DNA of 51,565 nucleotides. Origin: an uncultured Bacteroides sp. (GTDB taxonomy: Bacteria; Bacteroidota; Bacteroidia; Bacteroidales; Bacteroidaceae). This document shows positions 1 through 8,716 of the stretch, piece after piece. A program made the position numbers and the translations under genes. Numbering within the stretch: the stretch's first letter is position 1; every line of letters starts with the position of its first letter. The notes under the pieces are model-generated. The model saw only the letters and a program-made list of their open reading frames with translations, made no database searches and was not told the DNA's origin. The DNA is taken from contig CASELH010000012.1 of NCBI GenBank assembly GCA_949288715.1, forward strand, positions 1 through 51,565, written 5' to 3'.

Positions 1-94
1 ACACACTGGGAGATGCTTCACTCCGTTCAGCATGACAAAAGGAATCTGTGGTCATCTCGTAAAATCTGTGTCATCTGTGTGCCTGTTAAATTCC
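1..94. repeat. Truncated copy of a dispersed palindromic element
   Basis: The first ~95 bases match the right half of the composite palindrome at 21129-21319. Both hold GGAGATGCTTCACT, then GTTCAGCATGAC, then a run of TCATCTG/TCTGTGT words ending in GTGCC. The left half lies outside the window. This is an intergenic repeat, not a gene. It fills the space before the subtilase gene. Confidence 0.7.
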
Positions 95-145
95 CATTTG
101 TCGTATAAGCTAAATATGATTAGTTACTTAACAGCATAATTCATT

Positions 146-1522
146 ATGAAACGTTTGCTTTTACCTTTGGCCTTTGCCCTGCTTGCCGGCGGGGCGTGGG
201 CGCAACAAGACACGTTGAAGTACCGCATACTTTTGCGTGACAAGGCTGCCACAGAGTACTCGTTGCAACAGCCGGAAGAATTCCTGTCGGAGAAAGCCTT
301 GGAACGCCGGCACCGGCAAGGCCTGCAGGTAGACTCTACCGACCTGCCCGTGTGCCGCCGGTATGTAGATGAAATCCGTCGGCTGGGCCTGCACGTGGTA
401 GTGACCGGCAAGTGGGAAAACTTCGTCACCGTGTCGTGCAACGACAGTGCCTTGGCCGACCGTGTGGCTGCCTTGCCTTTTGTGCGCTCGGTGGAGCGGG
501 TGTGGCGGGCTCCCCGTCCGGCAAGAGAAGCCGGTGCCGATCGGCGCGACAGCCTGGTGAATCGGCCCGTGGCGCATCCCGACAGCCTGTATGGCATGGC
601 CTTCACCCAGATTCAACTGAGCAAGGGCGACCGCTTGCACCGGGCCGGATTCCGGGGACAGGGCATGACGATTGCCGTGATTGACGCCGGCTTCCACAAC
701 GCCGACCGCATCACGGCCATGCAGAACATCCGCATTTTGGGCACGAGGGACTTTGTCAATCCGCAAGCCGATATCTATGCCCAGGGCAGCCACGGCATGA
801 AGGTGCTCTCTTGCATCGGCATGAACCAGCCCGAGGTGATGACCGGCACTGCCCCTGAGGCTTCCTTCTGGTTGCTGCGCAGTGAGGATGAGGCTTCGGA
901 GCAGCTGGTGGAGCAAGACTATTGGGCAGCGGCCGTAGAGTTTGCCGACAGCGTGGGCGTGGATGTGCTGAACACTTCGTTGGGCTATTACACTTTCGAC
1001 GATAAGACGAAGAACTACACCTACTGCCAGCTGGATGGGCATTACGCGCTGATGTCTCGCCAGGCCGGCCACATTGCCGACAAGGGCATGGTGCTGGTGT
1101 GCAGTGCTGGCAATGCCGGCATGGACTCGTGGAAGAAGATTACTCCTCCCGGCGATGCCAGGAACGTGCTGACCGTAGGCGCCATAGACAAGAAGGGCGT
1201 GTTGGCTCCTTTCTCCTCCATAGGCAATACGGCCGACGGGCGCATCAAGCCGGATGTGGTGGCCGTGGGACTGGGTGCCGATGTGATGGACACGGACGGC
1301 AACCAGGGCCGTGCCAACGGCACCTCGTTTGCATCGCCCATTATGTGCGGCATGGTGGCTTGCTTGTGGCAGGCCTGTCCGGAGCTCACGGCAAAGGAGC
1401 TGATAGAGCTGGTGCGCCGTTCGGGCGACCGGGCTACCTGTCCCGATAATATATATGGTTACGGTATACCCGACATGTGGCAGGCCTACCAGGAGCATCT
1501 GGAGAAACAATCGTCACGTTAA
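146..1522 (+). CDS. S8 family serine peptidase (subtilase), exported
   Basis: A subtilisin-like endopeptidase of 458 aa. A signal peptide (residues 1-19, ending AWA-Q) sends it to the envelope. The catalytic triad is visible: Asp180 in AVIDAG, His216 in GSHGMKV and Ser394 in NGTSFASP, with the oxyanion Asn323 in SAGNAG. Residues 20-140 look like an inhibitor-I9-type propeptide region, as is usual in Bacteroidales subtilases of this size. No C-terminal sorting domain is seen. It ends 21 bases before xseA and may be cotranscribed with it. The substrate cannot be read from sequence. The family call is firm. Confidence 0.93.
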   Translation: MKRLLLPLAFALLAGGAWAQQDTLKYRILLRDKAATEYSLQQPEEFLSEKALERRHRQGLQVDSTDLPVCRRYVDEIRRLGLHVVVTGKWENFVTVSCNDSALADRVAALPFVRSVERVWRAPRPAREAGADRRDSLVNRPVAHPDSLYGMAFTQIQLSKGDRLHRAGFRGQGMTIAVIDAGFHNADRITAMQNIRILGTRDFVNPQADIYAQGSHGMKVLSCIGMNQPEVMTGTAPEASFWLLRSEDEASEQLVEQDYWAAAVEFADSVGVDVLNTSLGYYTFDDKTKNYTYCQLDGHYALMSRQAGHIADKGMVLVCSAGNAGMDSWKKITPPGDARNVLTVGAIDKKGVLAPFSSIGNTADGRIKPDVVAVGLGADVMDTDGNQGRANGTSFASPIMCGMVACLWQACPELTAKELIELVRRSGDRATCPDNIYGYGIPDMWQAYQEHLEKQSSR

Positions 1523-1543
1523 TGCTTTTCCCCTCTCTTTGCC

Positions 1544-2788
1544 ATGCAGCAGTCTCTTTCCTTATATGACTTGAATGCCTTGGTGCGCCGCAGCCTGGAG
1601 CAATGCCTGCCCGATGCCTGCTGGGTGCAGGCCGAGCTGAGCAACGTGCGGGTCAACAACTCCGGCCATTGCTATGTGGAGTTCGTGCAGAAAGACCCGC
1701 GCAGCAATGCCTTGGTGGCCAAAGCGCAGGGCATCATCTGGGCGAACGTGTTCCACATGCTGAAGCCTTACTTCGAGGAAGCCACAGGCCAGGCCTTTGC
1801 GGCAGGCATCAAGGTGCTGGTGCAGGTGCAAGTCAGCTTCCACGAGTTGTATGGTTACAGCCTGCTGGTGCAGGACATCGACCCGGATTACACCTTGGGC
1901 GACCTTGCTCGACGTCGGCGCGAGATATTGCAACAACTCGAAGCCGAAGGCGTGCTGACCTTGAACAAGGAATTGCCCATGCCGTTGCTGCCCCAGCGTG
2001 TGGCCGTCATCTCCTCGGCTACGGCGGCAGGCTATGGCGACTTCTGCCACCAGCTGCGGCACAATGCCCAGGGCTATTATTTCCGCGTTGAACTGTTTCC
2101 CGCCGTGATGCAGGGCGACAGGGTGGAGGGCTCTGTGCTCTCTGCCTTGGATGCCGTCAATGCCCGGCGCGACGAGTTCGACGTGGTGGTCATCATCCGG
2201 GGTGGCGGCGCCACGTCCGACCTGGCCTGCTTCGACGCCTACCTGCTGGCGGCGGCCTGCGCACAGTTCCCACTGCCCATCCTCACCGGCATCGGGCATG
2301 AGCGCGACGACACGGTGCTCGATGCCGTGGCCCATGTCAGCGTGAAGACACCTACCGCTGCTGCCGAATACCTGATAGCCCGTGCGGATGAGGCTGCCGA
2401 CCGGTTGCAGACACTCGCTTCGCGGCTGCGGGAGGGAGTAAAGGCTCGCCTGTCCGAAGCCCGTCGGCGCTTGAACGACTGCCGCAAGGGCATCCCGGTC
2501 GTGGCGTTTCGTCGCTTGTCCCAAGCACGCTTGTCCTTGCAAACGGCACGGCACGGGGCAGAGCGGGCGGCATTGTCTTCATTGACCCGCCAACGCCACA
2601 GGCTGGAACTGTTTGGGCAACGCCTGGCCGACGCTTCGCCGGAGAAGCAGCTGGCCCGCGGATACAGCCTGACCTTGAAAGACGGGCGGGTGGTGAAGGA
2701 CGCCTCCCTGCTGCAAGCAGGCGACGGCATCGAGACGCGCCTGCAGCGGGGCACGGTGTGGTCGGTAGTAGGGAAGAAGCAAGTATGA
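1544..2788 (+). CDS. xseA: Exodeoxyribonuclease VII large subunit
   Basis: Catalytic subunit of exonuclease VII, which degrades single-stranded DNA in both directions. At 414 aa it is near the family length. It has an N-terminal OB-fold (about residues 1-100) and a central catalytic domain containing the family's VIIRGGGATSDL stretch and the TGIGHERDDTVLD segment. A helical C-terminal region follows, rich in Arg, Leu and Ala, which wraps the small subunits. It ends with the usual LARGYSL and GDGIETRL motifs. xseB follows after 12 bases, so the two subunits are translationally paired. The protein is cytoplasmic. Confidence 0.96.
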   Translation: MQQSLSLYDLNALVRRSLEQCLPDACWVQAELSNVRVNNSGHCYVEFVQKDPRSNALVAKAQGIIWANVFHMLKPYFEEATGQAFAAGIKVLVQVQVSFHELYGYSLLVQDIDPDYTLGDLARRRREILQQLEAEGVLTLNKELPMPLLPQRVAVISSATAAGYGDFCHQLRHNAQGYYFRVELFPAVMQGDRVEGSVLSALDAVNARRDEFDVVVIIRGGGATSDLACFDAYLLAAACAQFPLPILTGIGHERDDTVLDAVAHVSVKTPTAAAEYLIARADEAADRLQTLASRLREGVKARLSEARRRLNDCRKGIPVVAFRRLSQARLSLQTARHGAERAALSSLTRQRHRLELFGQRLADASPEKQLARGYSLTLKDGRVVKDASLLQAGDGIETRLQRGTVWSVVGKKQV

Positions 2789-2800
2789 GAAACTATAAAT

Positions 2801-3022
2801 ATGAACAATATGGCATCTAAGAAGAAAGAAACTTACGCTGAAGCAATGGCACGCCTTGAAGCCATTGTCAGCCAGATAGACAATAATGAACTGGACGTTG
2901 ACCAGCTGGCCGACAAGATAAAGGAAGCAAACACGATTATTGCCTTTTGCAAGGAAAAATTGACCCGTGCTGAGCAAGATGTCGAAAAAATGCTGTCCGA
3001 TAAGACAGATTGTGAAGAATAA
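2801..3022 (+). CDS. xseB: Exodeoxyribonuclease VII small subunit
   Basis: A 73-aa helical protein that binds the large subunit. The family core TYAEAMARLEAIVSQID is present, followed by the acidic ELDVDQLADKIKEA segment and a second helix ending in KMLSD. Two in-frame starts are possible, ATG 2801 and ATG 2810; the upstream one is given. It lies directly behind xseA, as in most bacteria. Confidence 0.95.
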   Translation: MNNMASKKKETYAEAMARLEAIVSQIDNNELDVDQLADKIKEANTIIAFCKEKLTRAEQDVEKMLSDKTDCEE

Positions 3023-3026
3023 AGAC

Positions 3027-3034
3027 TATTTTTG
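3027..3034 (+). promoter_or_regulatory. Possible -7 element for ilvE
   Basis: TATTTTTG fits the Bacteroides -7 consensus TAnnTTTG and lies 46 bases before the ilvE start. No good -33 TTTG is seen at the right distance, so this is a weak call. Confidence 0.35.
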
Positions 3035-3080
3035 TGGTGTGTAAACCGATAAGATGGAATTATATTAAACTTCTTGAGAT

Positions 3081-4100
3081 ATGAAAGAATTAGATTGGGC
3101 TAATCTGCCGTTCGGATACATGAAGACAGATTACAACGTGAGAATTTACTATCGTGACGGCAAGTGGGGCGAGACAGAAGTGTGCAGCGAGGAGACCATT
3201 CCCATGCACATGGCAGCTACTTGCCTGCATTATGGACAAGAGGCTTTCGAAGGGTTGAAAGCTTTCCGGGGCAAAGACGGAAAAATCCGTGTGTTCCGCC
3301 CGGAGGAGAATGCCGCCCGCCTGCAGTCCACTTGTCGTGGCATCCTGATGCCCGAACTGCCTACCGAACGTTTCATGGAGGCTGTACGGAAAGTGGTGAA
3401 ACTGAATGAGCGCTTCATCCCGCCTTACGAGAGCGGCGCGTCGCTCTACATCCGTCCCCTGCTGGTGGGTACCGGTGCACAGGTGGGCGTGCATCCGGCC
3501 AATGAATACCTCTTTGTCATCTTCGTGACACCCGTAGGACCGTACTTCAAGGGAGGCTTTTCTACCAATCCTTATGTCATCATCCGTGAGTACGACCGCG
3601 CCGCCCCGCTGGGTACCGGTATTTATAAAGTGGGTGGAAACTATGCCGCCAGCCTGCGTGCCAACAAGAAGGCGCACGACCTGGGCTATGCCTGCGAGTT
3701 CTATCTTGACGCCAAGGAGAAGAAGTACATCGACGAGTGTGGTGCCGCCAACTTCTTCGGCATCAAGGACAATACGTACATCACGCCGCTGTCTACCTCC
3801 ATCCTCCCCAGCATCACCAACAAGAGCCTGATGCAGCTGGCCGAAGACTTGGGCATGAAGGTAGAACGTCGCCCCGTGCCCGAAGAGGAGCTGGCCACGT
3901 TTGAGGAGGCGGGAGCCTGCGGCACGGCAGCCGTCATCAGCCCCATTGAGCGCATCGACGATGTGGAGAACGGTCGTTCCTACGTCATTGCCAAGGACGG
4001 CAAGCCCGGCCCCGTCTGCACCAAGCTCTACAACAAGCTGCGCGCCATTCAGTATGGCGACGAGCCGGATGTGCACAACTGGGTGACGGTGCTCGACTAA
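3081..4100 (+). CDS. ilvE: Branched-chain amino acid aminotransferase
   Basis: A PLP-dependent class IV aminotransferase that interconverts Leu, Ile and Val with their 2-oxo acids, using glutamate/2-oxoglutarate. The 339-aa length is usual. The PLP lysine is Lys183 in GIYKVGGNYAA. The LHYGQEAFEGLKAFRG segment (about 49-64) and the DECGAANFFGIK loop (about residue 218) are family hallmarks. D-amino-acid transaminase is a related alternative, but length and motifs favour IlvE. It is probably transcribed alone, with a 48-base gap to the next gene. Confidence 0.95.
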   Translation: MKELDWANLPFGYMKTDYNVRIYYRDGKWGETEVCSEETIPMHMAATCLHYGQEAFEGLKAFRGKDGKIRVFRPEENAARLQSTCRGILMPELPTERFMEAVRKVVKLNERFIPPYESGASLYIRPLLVGTGAQVGVHPANEYLFVIFVTPVGPYFKGGFSTNPYVIIREYDRAAPLGTGIYKVGGNYAASLRANKKAHDLGYACEFYLDAKEKKYIDECGAANFFGIKDNTYITPLSTSILPSITNKSLMQLAEDLGMKVERRPVPEEELATFEEAGACGTAAVISPIERIDDVENGRSYVIAKDGKPGPVCTKLYNKLRAIQYGDEPDVHNWVTVLD

Positions 4101-4148
4101 GCAAAGAAGAAGCAAATCTATTATTAAACCTTTAATATCTGTACAATT

Positions 4149-4766
4149 ATGTTGAAACCTAATTCCGTACTTCGCACAGAGGCGCGTACCGCCTTGGCGG
4201 GCAATTGGCTCATGGCAGCCGTAGTTTATTTAATCGTTATGGCGGTGGCCTGCGTGCTTTCCGCCATCCCTCTGGTGGGCTGGTTGTTGTGCATAGCCGT
4301 CGGCCTGCCGTTAGGGTGGGGGGCATATATGGTGTTCTATGACCTGTTCCGCGAGCGGAAACTGAGTATTGAGACGTTGTTCAACGGTTTCCACGACTAC
4401 AACCGCATCACGCTCACCATGCTGCTGGTGCAGGTCTACACCTTCTTGTGGACGTTGCTGCTCATCGTGCCGGGCATCATCAAGGGTTGCTCGTATGCCA
4501 TGACGCCGTTCATCTTGCGCGAACATCCGGAGTTGTCGTACAACGCTGCCATCGAGAAGAGCATGGCCATGATGGAGGGCAACAAGATGAAGTTCTTCCT
4601 GCTTTGCCTCAGCTTCATCGGTTGGGCCATTCTCTGTGTCTTTACGCTTGGCATCGGCTACCTGTTCCTCTATCCTTACATATACACTTCTTTTGTGGCT
4701 TTCTACGAAGACCTGAAGGCGCAGCAGGAGGTGGTAGTGGAAGAAGTCGTGGTTGAAACCGTATAG
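4149..4766 (+). CDS. DUF975 family integral membrane protein
   Basis: A 205-aa inner-membrane protein of the DUF975 type, of unknown function. Hydrophobic segments lie at about residues 20-58, 93-113 and 150-185. The family signature is visible in the early LRTEARTALAGNW segment, the VPGIIKGCSYAMTPFIL stretch (about 112-128) and the AIEKSMAMMEGNK helix. The C-terminus is a short Val/Glu-rich tail. The stop lies 3 bases before trmB, so the two may be cotranscribed, although no functional link is known. Confidence 0.85.
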   Translation: MLKPNSVLRTEARTALAGNWLMAAVVYLIVMAVACVLSAIPLVGWLLCIAVGLPLGWGAYMVFYDLFRERKLSIETLFNGFHDYNRITLTMLLVQVYTFLWTLLLIVPGIIKGCSYAMTPFILREHPELSYNAAIEKSMAMMEGNKMKFFLLCLSFIGWAILCVFTLGIGYLFLYPYIYTSFVAFYEDLKAQQEVVVEEVVVETV

Positions 4767-4769
4767 CCC

Positions 4770-5528
4770 ATGAGTAAAGGCAAGTTACAGAAGTTTGCAG
4801 ACATGGCACGCTATCCGCACGTGTTCGAGTATCCCTACTCGGTGGCGGATGACGTGCCATTCTCTATGCGCGGCCGTTGGCGCGAGGAGTTCTTCCACAA
4901 CGCAAACCCTGTGGTGCTGGAGTTGGGCTGCGGGCGCGGCGAGTACACCGTGGGGCTGGCGGAGATGTTTCCGGAGAAGAACTTCATAGGCGTGGACATC
5001 AAGGGCGCGCGCATGTGGACAGGCGCCACCGACTCCCTGCAGAGGGGCATGACGAACGTGGCCTTTCTGCGCACGAACATCGAGATTATCGACCGCTTCT
5101 TTGCCCCCGGCGAGGTGCAGGAGGTGTGGCTCACCTTCAGCGACCCGCAGATGAAGAAGGCCACCAAGCGGCTCACGTCCACCTACTTCCTGGAGCGATA
5201 CCGCCGCTTCCTCACGGATGGCGGACTGGTGCACGTGAAGACGGACAGCAACTTCCTCTACACCTACACCCGCCTGTTGCTGGAGGCCAACCGCCTGCCC
5301 GTGGAGGTGATGACCGACGACCTCTACCACAGCGGCCAGGCCGACGAGATTCTCTCCATCCGCACCTACTACGAGCAGCAATGGCTGGCGCGCGGCATCA
5401 ACATCAAGTACATCCGCTTCCGCCTGCCGCAGGAGGGTACGCTCGTCGAGCCCGATGTGGAAATCCCTCTCGACGATTACCGAAGCTACAACCGCAGCAA
5501 GCGAAGCGGGCTTCAGGTGTCAAAATAA
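4770..5528 (+). CDS. trmB: tRNA (guanine-N7-)-methyltransferase
   Basis: Uses S-adenosylmethionine to methylate G46 in the tRNA variable loop. At 252 aa it is slightly longer than the E. coli enzyme. The SAM-binding motif [12 protein letters not shown] is near residue 50, followed by [13 protein letters not shown]. The catalytic/tRNA-binding stretch is [20 protein letters not shown], where many TrmB proteins read FPDPWxKxRHxKRR. The difference is common in Bacteroidetes. The segment [14 protein letters not shown] follows. The repeat array at 5621-5726 lies downstream. Confidence 0.94.
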   Translation: MSKGKLQKFADMARYPHVFEYPYSVADDVPFSMRGRWREEFFHNANPVVLELGCGRGEYTVGLAEMFPEKNFIGVDIKGARMWTGATDSLQRGMTNVAFLRTNIEIIDRFFAPGEVQEVWLTFSDPQMKKATKRLTSTYFLERYRRFLTDGGLVHVKTDSNFLYTYTRLLLEANRLPVEVMTDDLYHSGQADEILSIRTYYEQQWLARGINIKYIRFRLPQEGTLVEPDVEIPLDDYRSYNRSKRSGLQVSK

Positions 5529-5620
5529 ATGTATGCGCCTCTTCGCCCTTCTTCGTAAGGGGGAGGCTTCGGGGTTGATTTGCTAATAATCTAATAATCA
5601 ATAGTATAAGGATGTGTCAA

Positions 5621-5730
5621 CATCAAGCCGGCTTTGTTCCTACATCAAAGCGGCTTTGATGTCACATCAAACCGGCTTTGATCCTACATCAAAGTGGCTT
5701 TGATCCTACATCAAAGCGGCTTTGATGTCA
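5621..5730. repeat. Five-copy 22-bp palindromic repeat array
   Basis: Five units start at 5621, 5643, 5665, 5687 and 5709, exactly 22 bases apart. Each unit is a near-perfect palindrome of the form CATCAAAGCGGCTTTGAT, followed by a 4-base spacer (CCTA or GTCA). The first copy is degenerate (CATCAAGCCGGCTTTGTT). The array sits in the 241-base gap between trmB and apbC and ends 40 bases before the apbC start. The short spacers and self-complementary units argue against CRISPR. It could be a terminator cluster, a protein-binding array or a relic of repeat expansion. Confidence 0.9.
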
Positions 5731-5769
5731 GGACGAAAATAGTGTAAATAATTAATACTATCCGTTCGT

Positions 5770-6870
5770 ATGACACTCTATCCTAAACTCATTCACGACG
5801 CACTGGCCACCGTGCGCTATCCCGGCAACGGGAAAAACCTGGTGGAAGCCGAGATGGTGGCCGACAACCTCCGCATCGACGGCATGAAGGTCTCCTTCTC
5901 CCTCATCTTCGACAAGCCCACCGACCCCTTCATGAAGTCGATGCTGAAGGCCGCCGAGGCCGCCATACATGCCTATGTGTCGCCCGACGTGGAGGTGACC
6001 ATCGCCACCGAAAGCCGCCAGGCCGCGCGCCCCGAGCCGGGCAAGATGCTGCCCCGCGTGAAGAACATCATCGCCGTGAGCAGCGGCAAGGGCGGCGTGG
6101 GCAAGAGCACCGTGGCGGCCAATCTGGCTGTGGCCCTCGTCAAACTGGGCTACAAAGTGGGGCTGCTCGATGCCGACATCTTCGGCCCCTCCGTGCCCAA
6201 GATGTTCCAGGTGGAAGACGCTCGCCCCTACGCCGTCAGCAAGGACGGGCGCGACCTCATCGAGCCCGTCGAGCGCTACGGGCTGAAGCTACTCTCCATC
6301 GGCTTCTTCGTCGACCCCGGCCAAGCCACCCTGTGGCGCGGAGGCATGGCCAGCAACGCCTTGAAGCAGCTGGTGGGCGATGCCGACTGGGGTGACCTGG
6401 ATTACTTTATACTCGACACCCCGCCGGGCACGAGCGACATCCACCTCACCCTGCTGCAGACGCTGGCCATCACCGGCGCCGTCATCGTCAGCACGCCCCA
6501 GCAAGTGGCCCTGGCCGATGCAAGGAAAGGCGTGGATATGTACCGCAACGACAAGGTGAATGTGCCCATCCTCGGCCTGGTGGAAAACATGGCTTGGTTT
6601 ACCCCCGCCGAGCTGCCGGACAATAAGTACTATATATTTGGTAAAGACGGCTGCCGCCGCCTGGCCGAAGAACTCGGCGTGCCCCTGCTGGGACAAATCC
6701 CTATCGTGCAGAGCATCTGCGAGAGCGGCGACGAAGGCCGTCCCGCCGCCCTCGACGACAACACCCTGACTGGCCGCGCCTTCCTGCAACTGGCCGCCGC
6801 CGTAGTGCGCCAGGTTGACCGCCGGAATGTGGAGATGCCGCCCACCCACATTGTGGAGGTGCAGCGCTGA
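5770..6870 (+). CDS. apbC: Mrp/ApbC-type P-loop ATPase, iron-sulfur carrier
   Basis: A 366-aa ATPase of the Mrp/NBP35 family, which carries and delivers Fe-S clusters in the cytoplasm. The N-terminal ~85 residues form a MIP18/DUF59-like domain. The deviant Walker A motif GKGGVGKST is at residues 106-114. Further motifs are VGLLDADIFGPSVPKM, LDYFILDTPPGTSD and the GGMASNALKQL stretch. The CxxC pair that bridges the cluster in E. coli ApbC is not present: the equivalent stretch reads NMAWFTPAELPDNKYYIFG. The 22-bp palindrome array lies just upstream of the start. Confidence 0.9.
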   Translation: MTLYPKLIHDALATVRYPGNGKNLVEAEMVADNLRIDGMKVSFSLIFDKPTDPFMKSMLKAAEAAIHAYVSPDVEVTIATESRQAARPEPGKMLPRVKNIIAVSSGKGGVGKSTVAANLAVALVKLGYKVGLLDADIFGPSVPKMFQVEDARPYAVSKDGRDLIEPVERYGLKLLSIGFFVDPGQATLWRGGMASNALKQLVGDADWGDLDYFILDTPPGTSDIHLTLLQTLAITGAVIVSTPQQVALADARKGVDMYRNDKVNVPILGLVENMAWFTPAELPDNKYYIFGKDGCRRLAEELGVPLLGQIPIVQSICESGDEGRPAALDDNTLTGRAFLQLAAAVVRQVDRRNVEMPPTHIVEVQR

Positions 6871-7005
6871 CGGGCTTGCTCCCCCTGTCCCTGTAGCAGA
6901 AGCCTCCGGGGAGTAAGCATGGGCGTTTGGGAAGGAAATTTGCCAATTTGCCCTATCGTTGATGGAAAATGTACGATTAAGCAACTATCAAAGTTGGTTT
7001 AGTTG

Positions 7006-7013
7006 TATCTTTG
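7006..7013 (+). promoter_or_regulatory. -7 promoter element of the AraC-type gene
   Basis: TATCTTTG matches TAnnTTTG. Transcription would begin near 7020. This places the in-frame ATG at 6959 upstream of the transcript and favours ATG 7034 as the start of the regulator. No clear -33 box is seen. Confidence 0.6.
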
Positions 7014-7033
7014 CTCTGTGTTTTAAGAGCATC

Positions 7034-7996
7034 ATGGATGGATTAGCGATAGGCATCGGTTTGGCTGAGGTGGTTTGTGGGACAGTTATCATCACCCTAT
7101 CTTTATATTTACAACTCACTGTAGGCAAGAAAGCCGCCGGGAGACATGTGCCGCATGGACGGTATATGTTCCTGGCGGCTTTCGTCTTGATGGGGGTGTT
7201 GTGCTTCATACGTGCGGTTTTCATGGGTTGCGGGTGGTTGGAGGCATCAGTGTTGCTGACGGCTTTGTCGGTACCCGTTGCAGGCATGCTGCTGTTTTGG
7301 CCCACTTTCGGACGCTTTTGTGCCGTTGGCAGGCATGGGGAACGCCATTTGGGTTGGCGTCGTCGTCGGTTGGCATTGGCGTGGATGGGCATCAACATTT
7401 TCTCTCTGTTGCCGGTTCTTCTCAATGCCATTGCTTTCATGCCGTTGGCTACGATGGTGTCTTCGGTGCTTGTCACAGTTTGCTGTTTCGTCTATGCCGT
7501 AGACTATGGTCGCCGGATGGAAGGATGCATGGAACGGAAACGGCCGATGGCAAATACCCCTCCCCGCAGCGGCGCGGATGCTGGTTCTGAAGCTATCAAG
7601 CCCGTGGTGCAAGTGGTTTATGACACCGTGACGACGGACGAGCGCATCAAGGGAAAGCTGCAAAAGTGGGTGGAGAGCAAGGGCTTCTGCCAAACGGGGG
7701 TCACTATTAACGATTTGAGTAAACAAATCGGCATTAACCGGACGTATTTGTCTAAACATATAAATGAATGCTATTCGTGCAACTTTAATTGCTGGATAAA
7801 CAAGTTGCGGGTGTGCGAGGCTGAGGAAATGATGCGTCGTAATCCCGATTTGCCCTTGTCCGACGTAGCCGAGCAGGTGGGCTATGCCGATATTTCGCAT
7901 TTCAGCAGGCAATTCAAGCATATCAAGGGAGAACCGCCGTCGTCGTACGGAAAGAAAATCAGGCAAACGTCCGACTTGTCTAAGCGTACGCAATAA
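7034..7996 (+). CDS. Membrane-anchored AraC family transcriptional regulator
   Basis: A 320-aa protein. The N-terminal half has several hydrophobic helices (roughly residues 5-30, 45-68, 75-95, 122-142 and 144-160). The C-terminal ~100 residues are an AraC-type double helix-turn-helix, with the segments INDLSKQIGINRTYLSKHIN and LSDVAEQVGYADISHFSRQF. Proteins of this shape in Bacteroidales are membrane-bound one-component regulators. The ligand is unknown. The frame is open up to ATG 6959, but the promoter at 7006 supports the shorter start. The next gene, a small lipoprotein, begins 124 bases downstream and may be a target. Confidence 0.85.
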   Translation: MDGLAIGIGLAEVVCGTVIITLSLYLQLTVGKKAAGRHVPHGRYMFLAAFVLMGVLCFIRAVFMGCGWLEASVLLTALSVPVAGMLLFWPTFGRFCAVGRHGERHLGWRRRRLALAWMGINIFSLLPVLLNAIAFMPLATMVSSVLVTVCCFVYAVDYGRRMEGCMERKRPMANTPPRSGADAGSEAIKPVVQVVYDTVTTDERIKGKLQKWVESKGFCQTGVTINDLSKQIGINRTYLSKHINECYSCNFNCWINKLRVCEAEEMMRRNPDLPLSDVAEQVGYADISHFSRQFKHIKGEPPSSYGKKIRQTSDLSKRTQ

Positions 7997-8033
7997 TATA
8001 CCATTAGGAAAATCACTTAGTAGCGATGCCCCA

Positions 8034-8041
8034 TACCTTTG
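8034..8041 (+). promoter_or_regulatory. Possible -7 element for the small lipoprotein gene
   Basis: TACCTTTG fits TAnnTTTG and lies 80 bases before ATG 8121. The -33 region is unconvincing. Confidence 0.4.
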
Positions 8042-8120
8042 CATCGCCTGAATTCACCATTGAAGGAGAGAAGAAAAAGAGTCATTATTATATTGTATTA
8101 TTAACCAAAACAACTGATTT

Positions 8121-8510
8121 ATGAACAAAAAGTTTTTGAGTGCGCTCTTTTTAGAGAGTATCATTGCAGCCGGCGGCACGTTTACCGCTTGCTCTGACTA
8201 CGATGATGACATCGACTCCTTGAACCAGCGCGTAGACGCAGTGGAGCAAGCCGTGACCGACTTGAACGGTACTTCCGGCAAGTTCGACAAGCTGCTGAGC
8301 GCCGTGACGAGCAACATTGTCTTCAGCTTCGACCAGCCTACCACGGCTCAGATTCAAGGTGCTACCCACTACCTGGGTACGTTGAACTACGAGAACAACG
8401 GTACCACGGTAGGCGACTTCCAAATCCAGGTTCCGTTCGACGTGACCTACGATTGGGGCACTATTCGTGTATACGTGGTTTGCAAGATTTCGCAGACCGA
8501 AGCCAATTAA
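8121..8510 (+). CDS. Small lipoprotein with DYDDDID coiled-coil head
   Basis: A 129-aa predicted lipoprotein. The signal sequence ends in a lipobox-like TFTAC with Cys24. It is followed by SDYDDDIDSLNQRVDAVEQA, a short heptad-type coiled coil. This head is common on much longer Bacteroidales surface lipoproteins and on PL29-type N-termini. Here it is followed only by about 75 residues of probable beta-strand. The gene is probably a short or truncated member. It stands alone between the AraC gene and a broken gene. Function unknown. Confidence 0.65.
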   Translation: MNKKFLSALFLESIIAAGGTFTACSDYDDDIDSLNQRVDAVEQAVTDLNGTSGKFDKLLSAVTSNIVFSFDQPTTAQIQGATHYLGTLNYENNGTTVGDFQIQVPFDVTYDWGTIRVYVVCKISQTEAN

Positions 8511-8581
8511 GGCAAGGGAAATTGAATGCTAATTGATTAATATACGGGAGGTTTGTCAAAACTCTCTGAATGCTTTCTTTT

Positions 8582-8650
8582 AGGCGCGGATTACGCGGAT
8601 TTCACGGATTAAGCTTATTAAATCCGCGTTATTCCGCGAAATCCGCGCCT
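8582..8650. repeat. Imperfect palindrome built of CGCGGATT words
   Basis: AGGCGCGGAT (8582-8591) pairs with ATCCGCGCCT (8641-8650). The inner CGCGGAT/ATCCGCG words also match imperfectly, giving a hairpin of about 69 bases. It lies in the gap between the small lipoprotein and the broken gene. A related single-sided run (GCGGATTGCGCGGATGACGC) occurs near 41262. Confidence 0.75.
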
Positions 8651-8716
8651 ACTATATACCATTTTGAAAGCGTTCATAGGTTTTCGACACACCCACTTTC
8701 TTATCTGTACACAGTA

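Noticed and set aside
5621-5730. CRISPR array
   Set aside because: Spacers are only 4 bases, the repeats are full palindromes and no cas genes are present.
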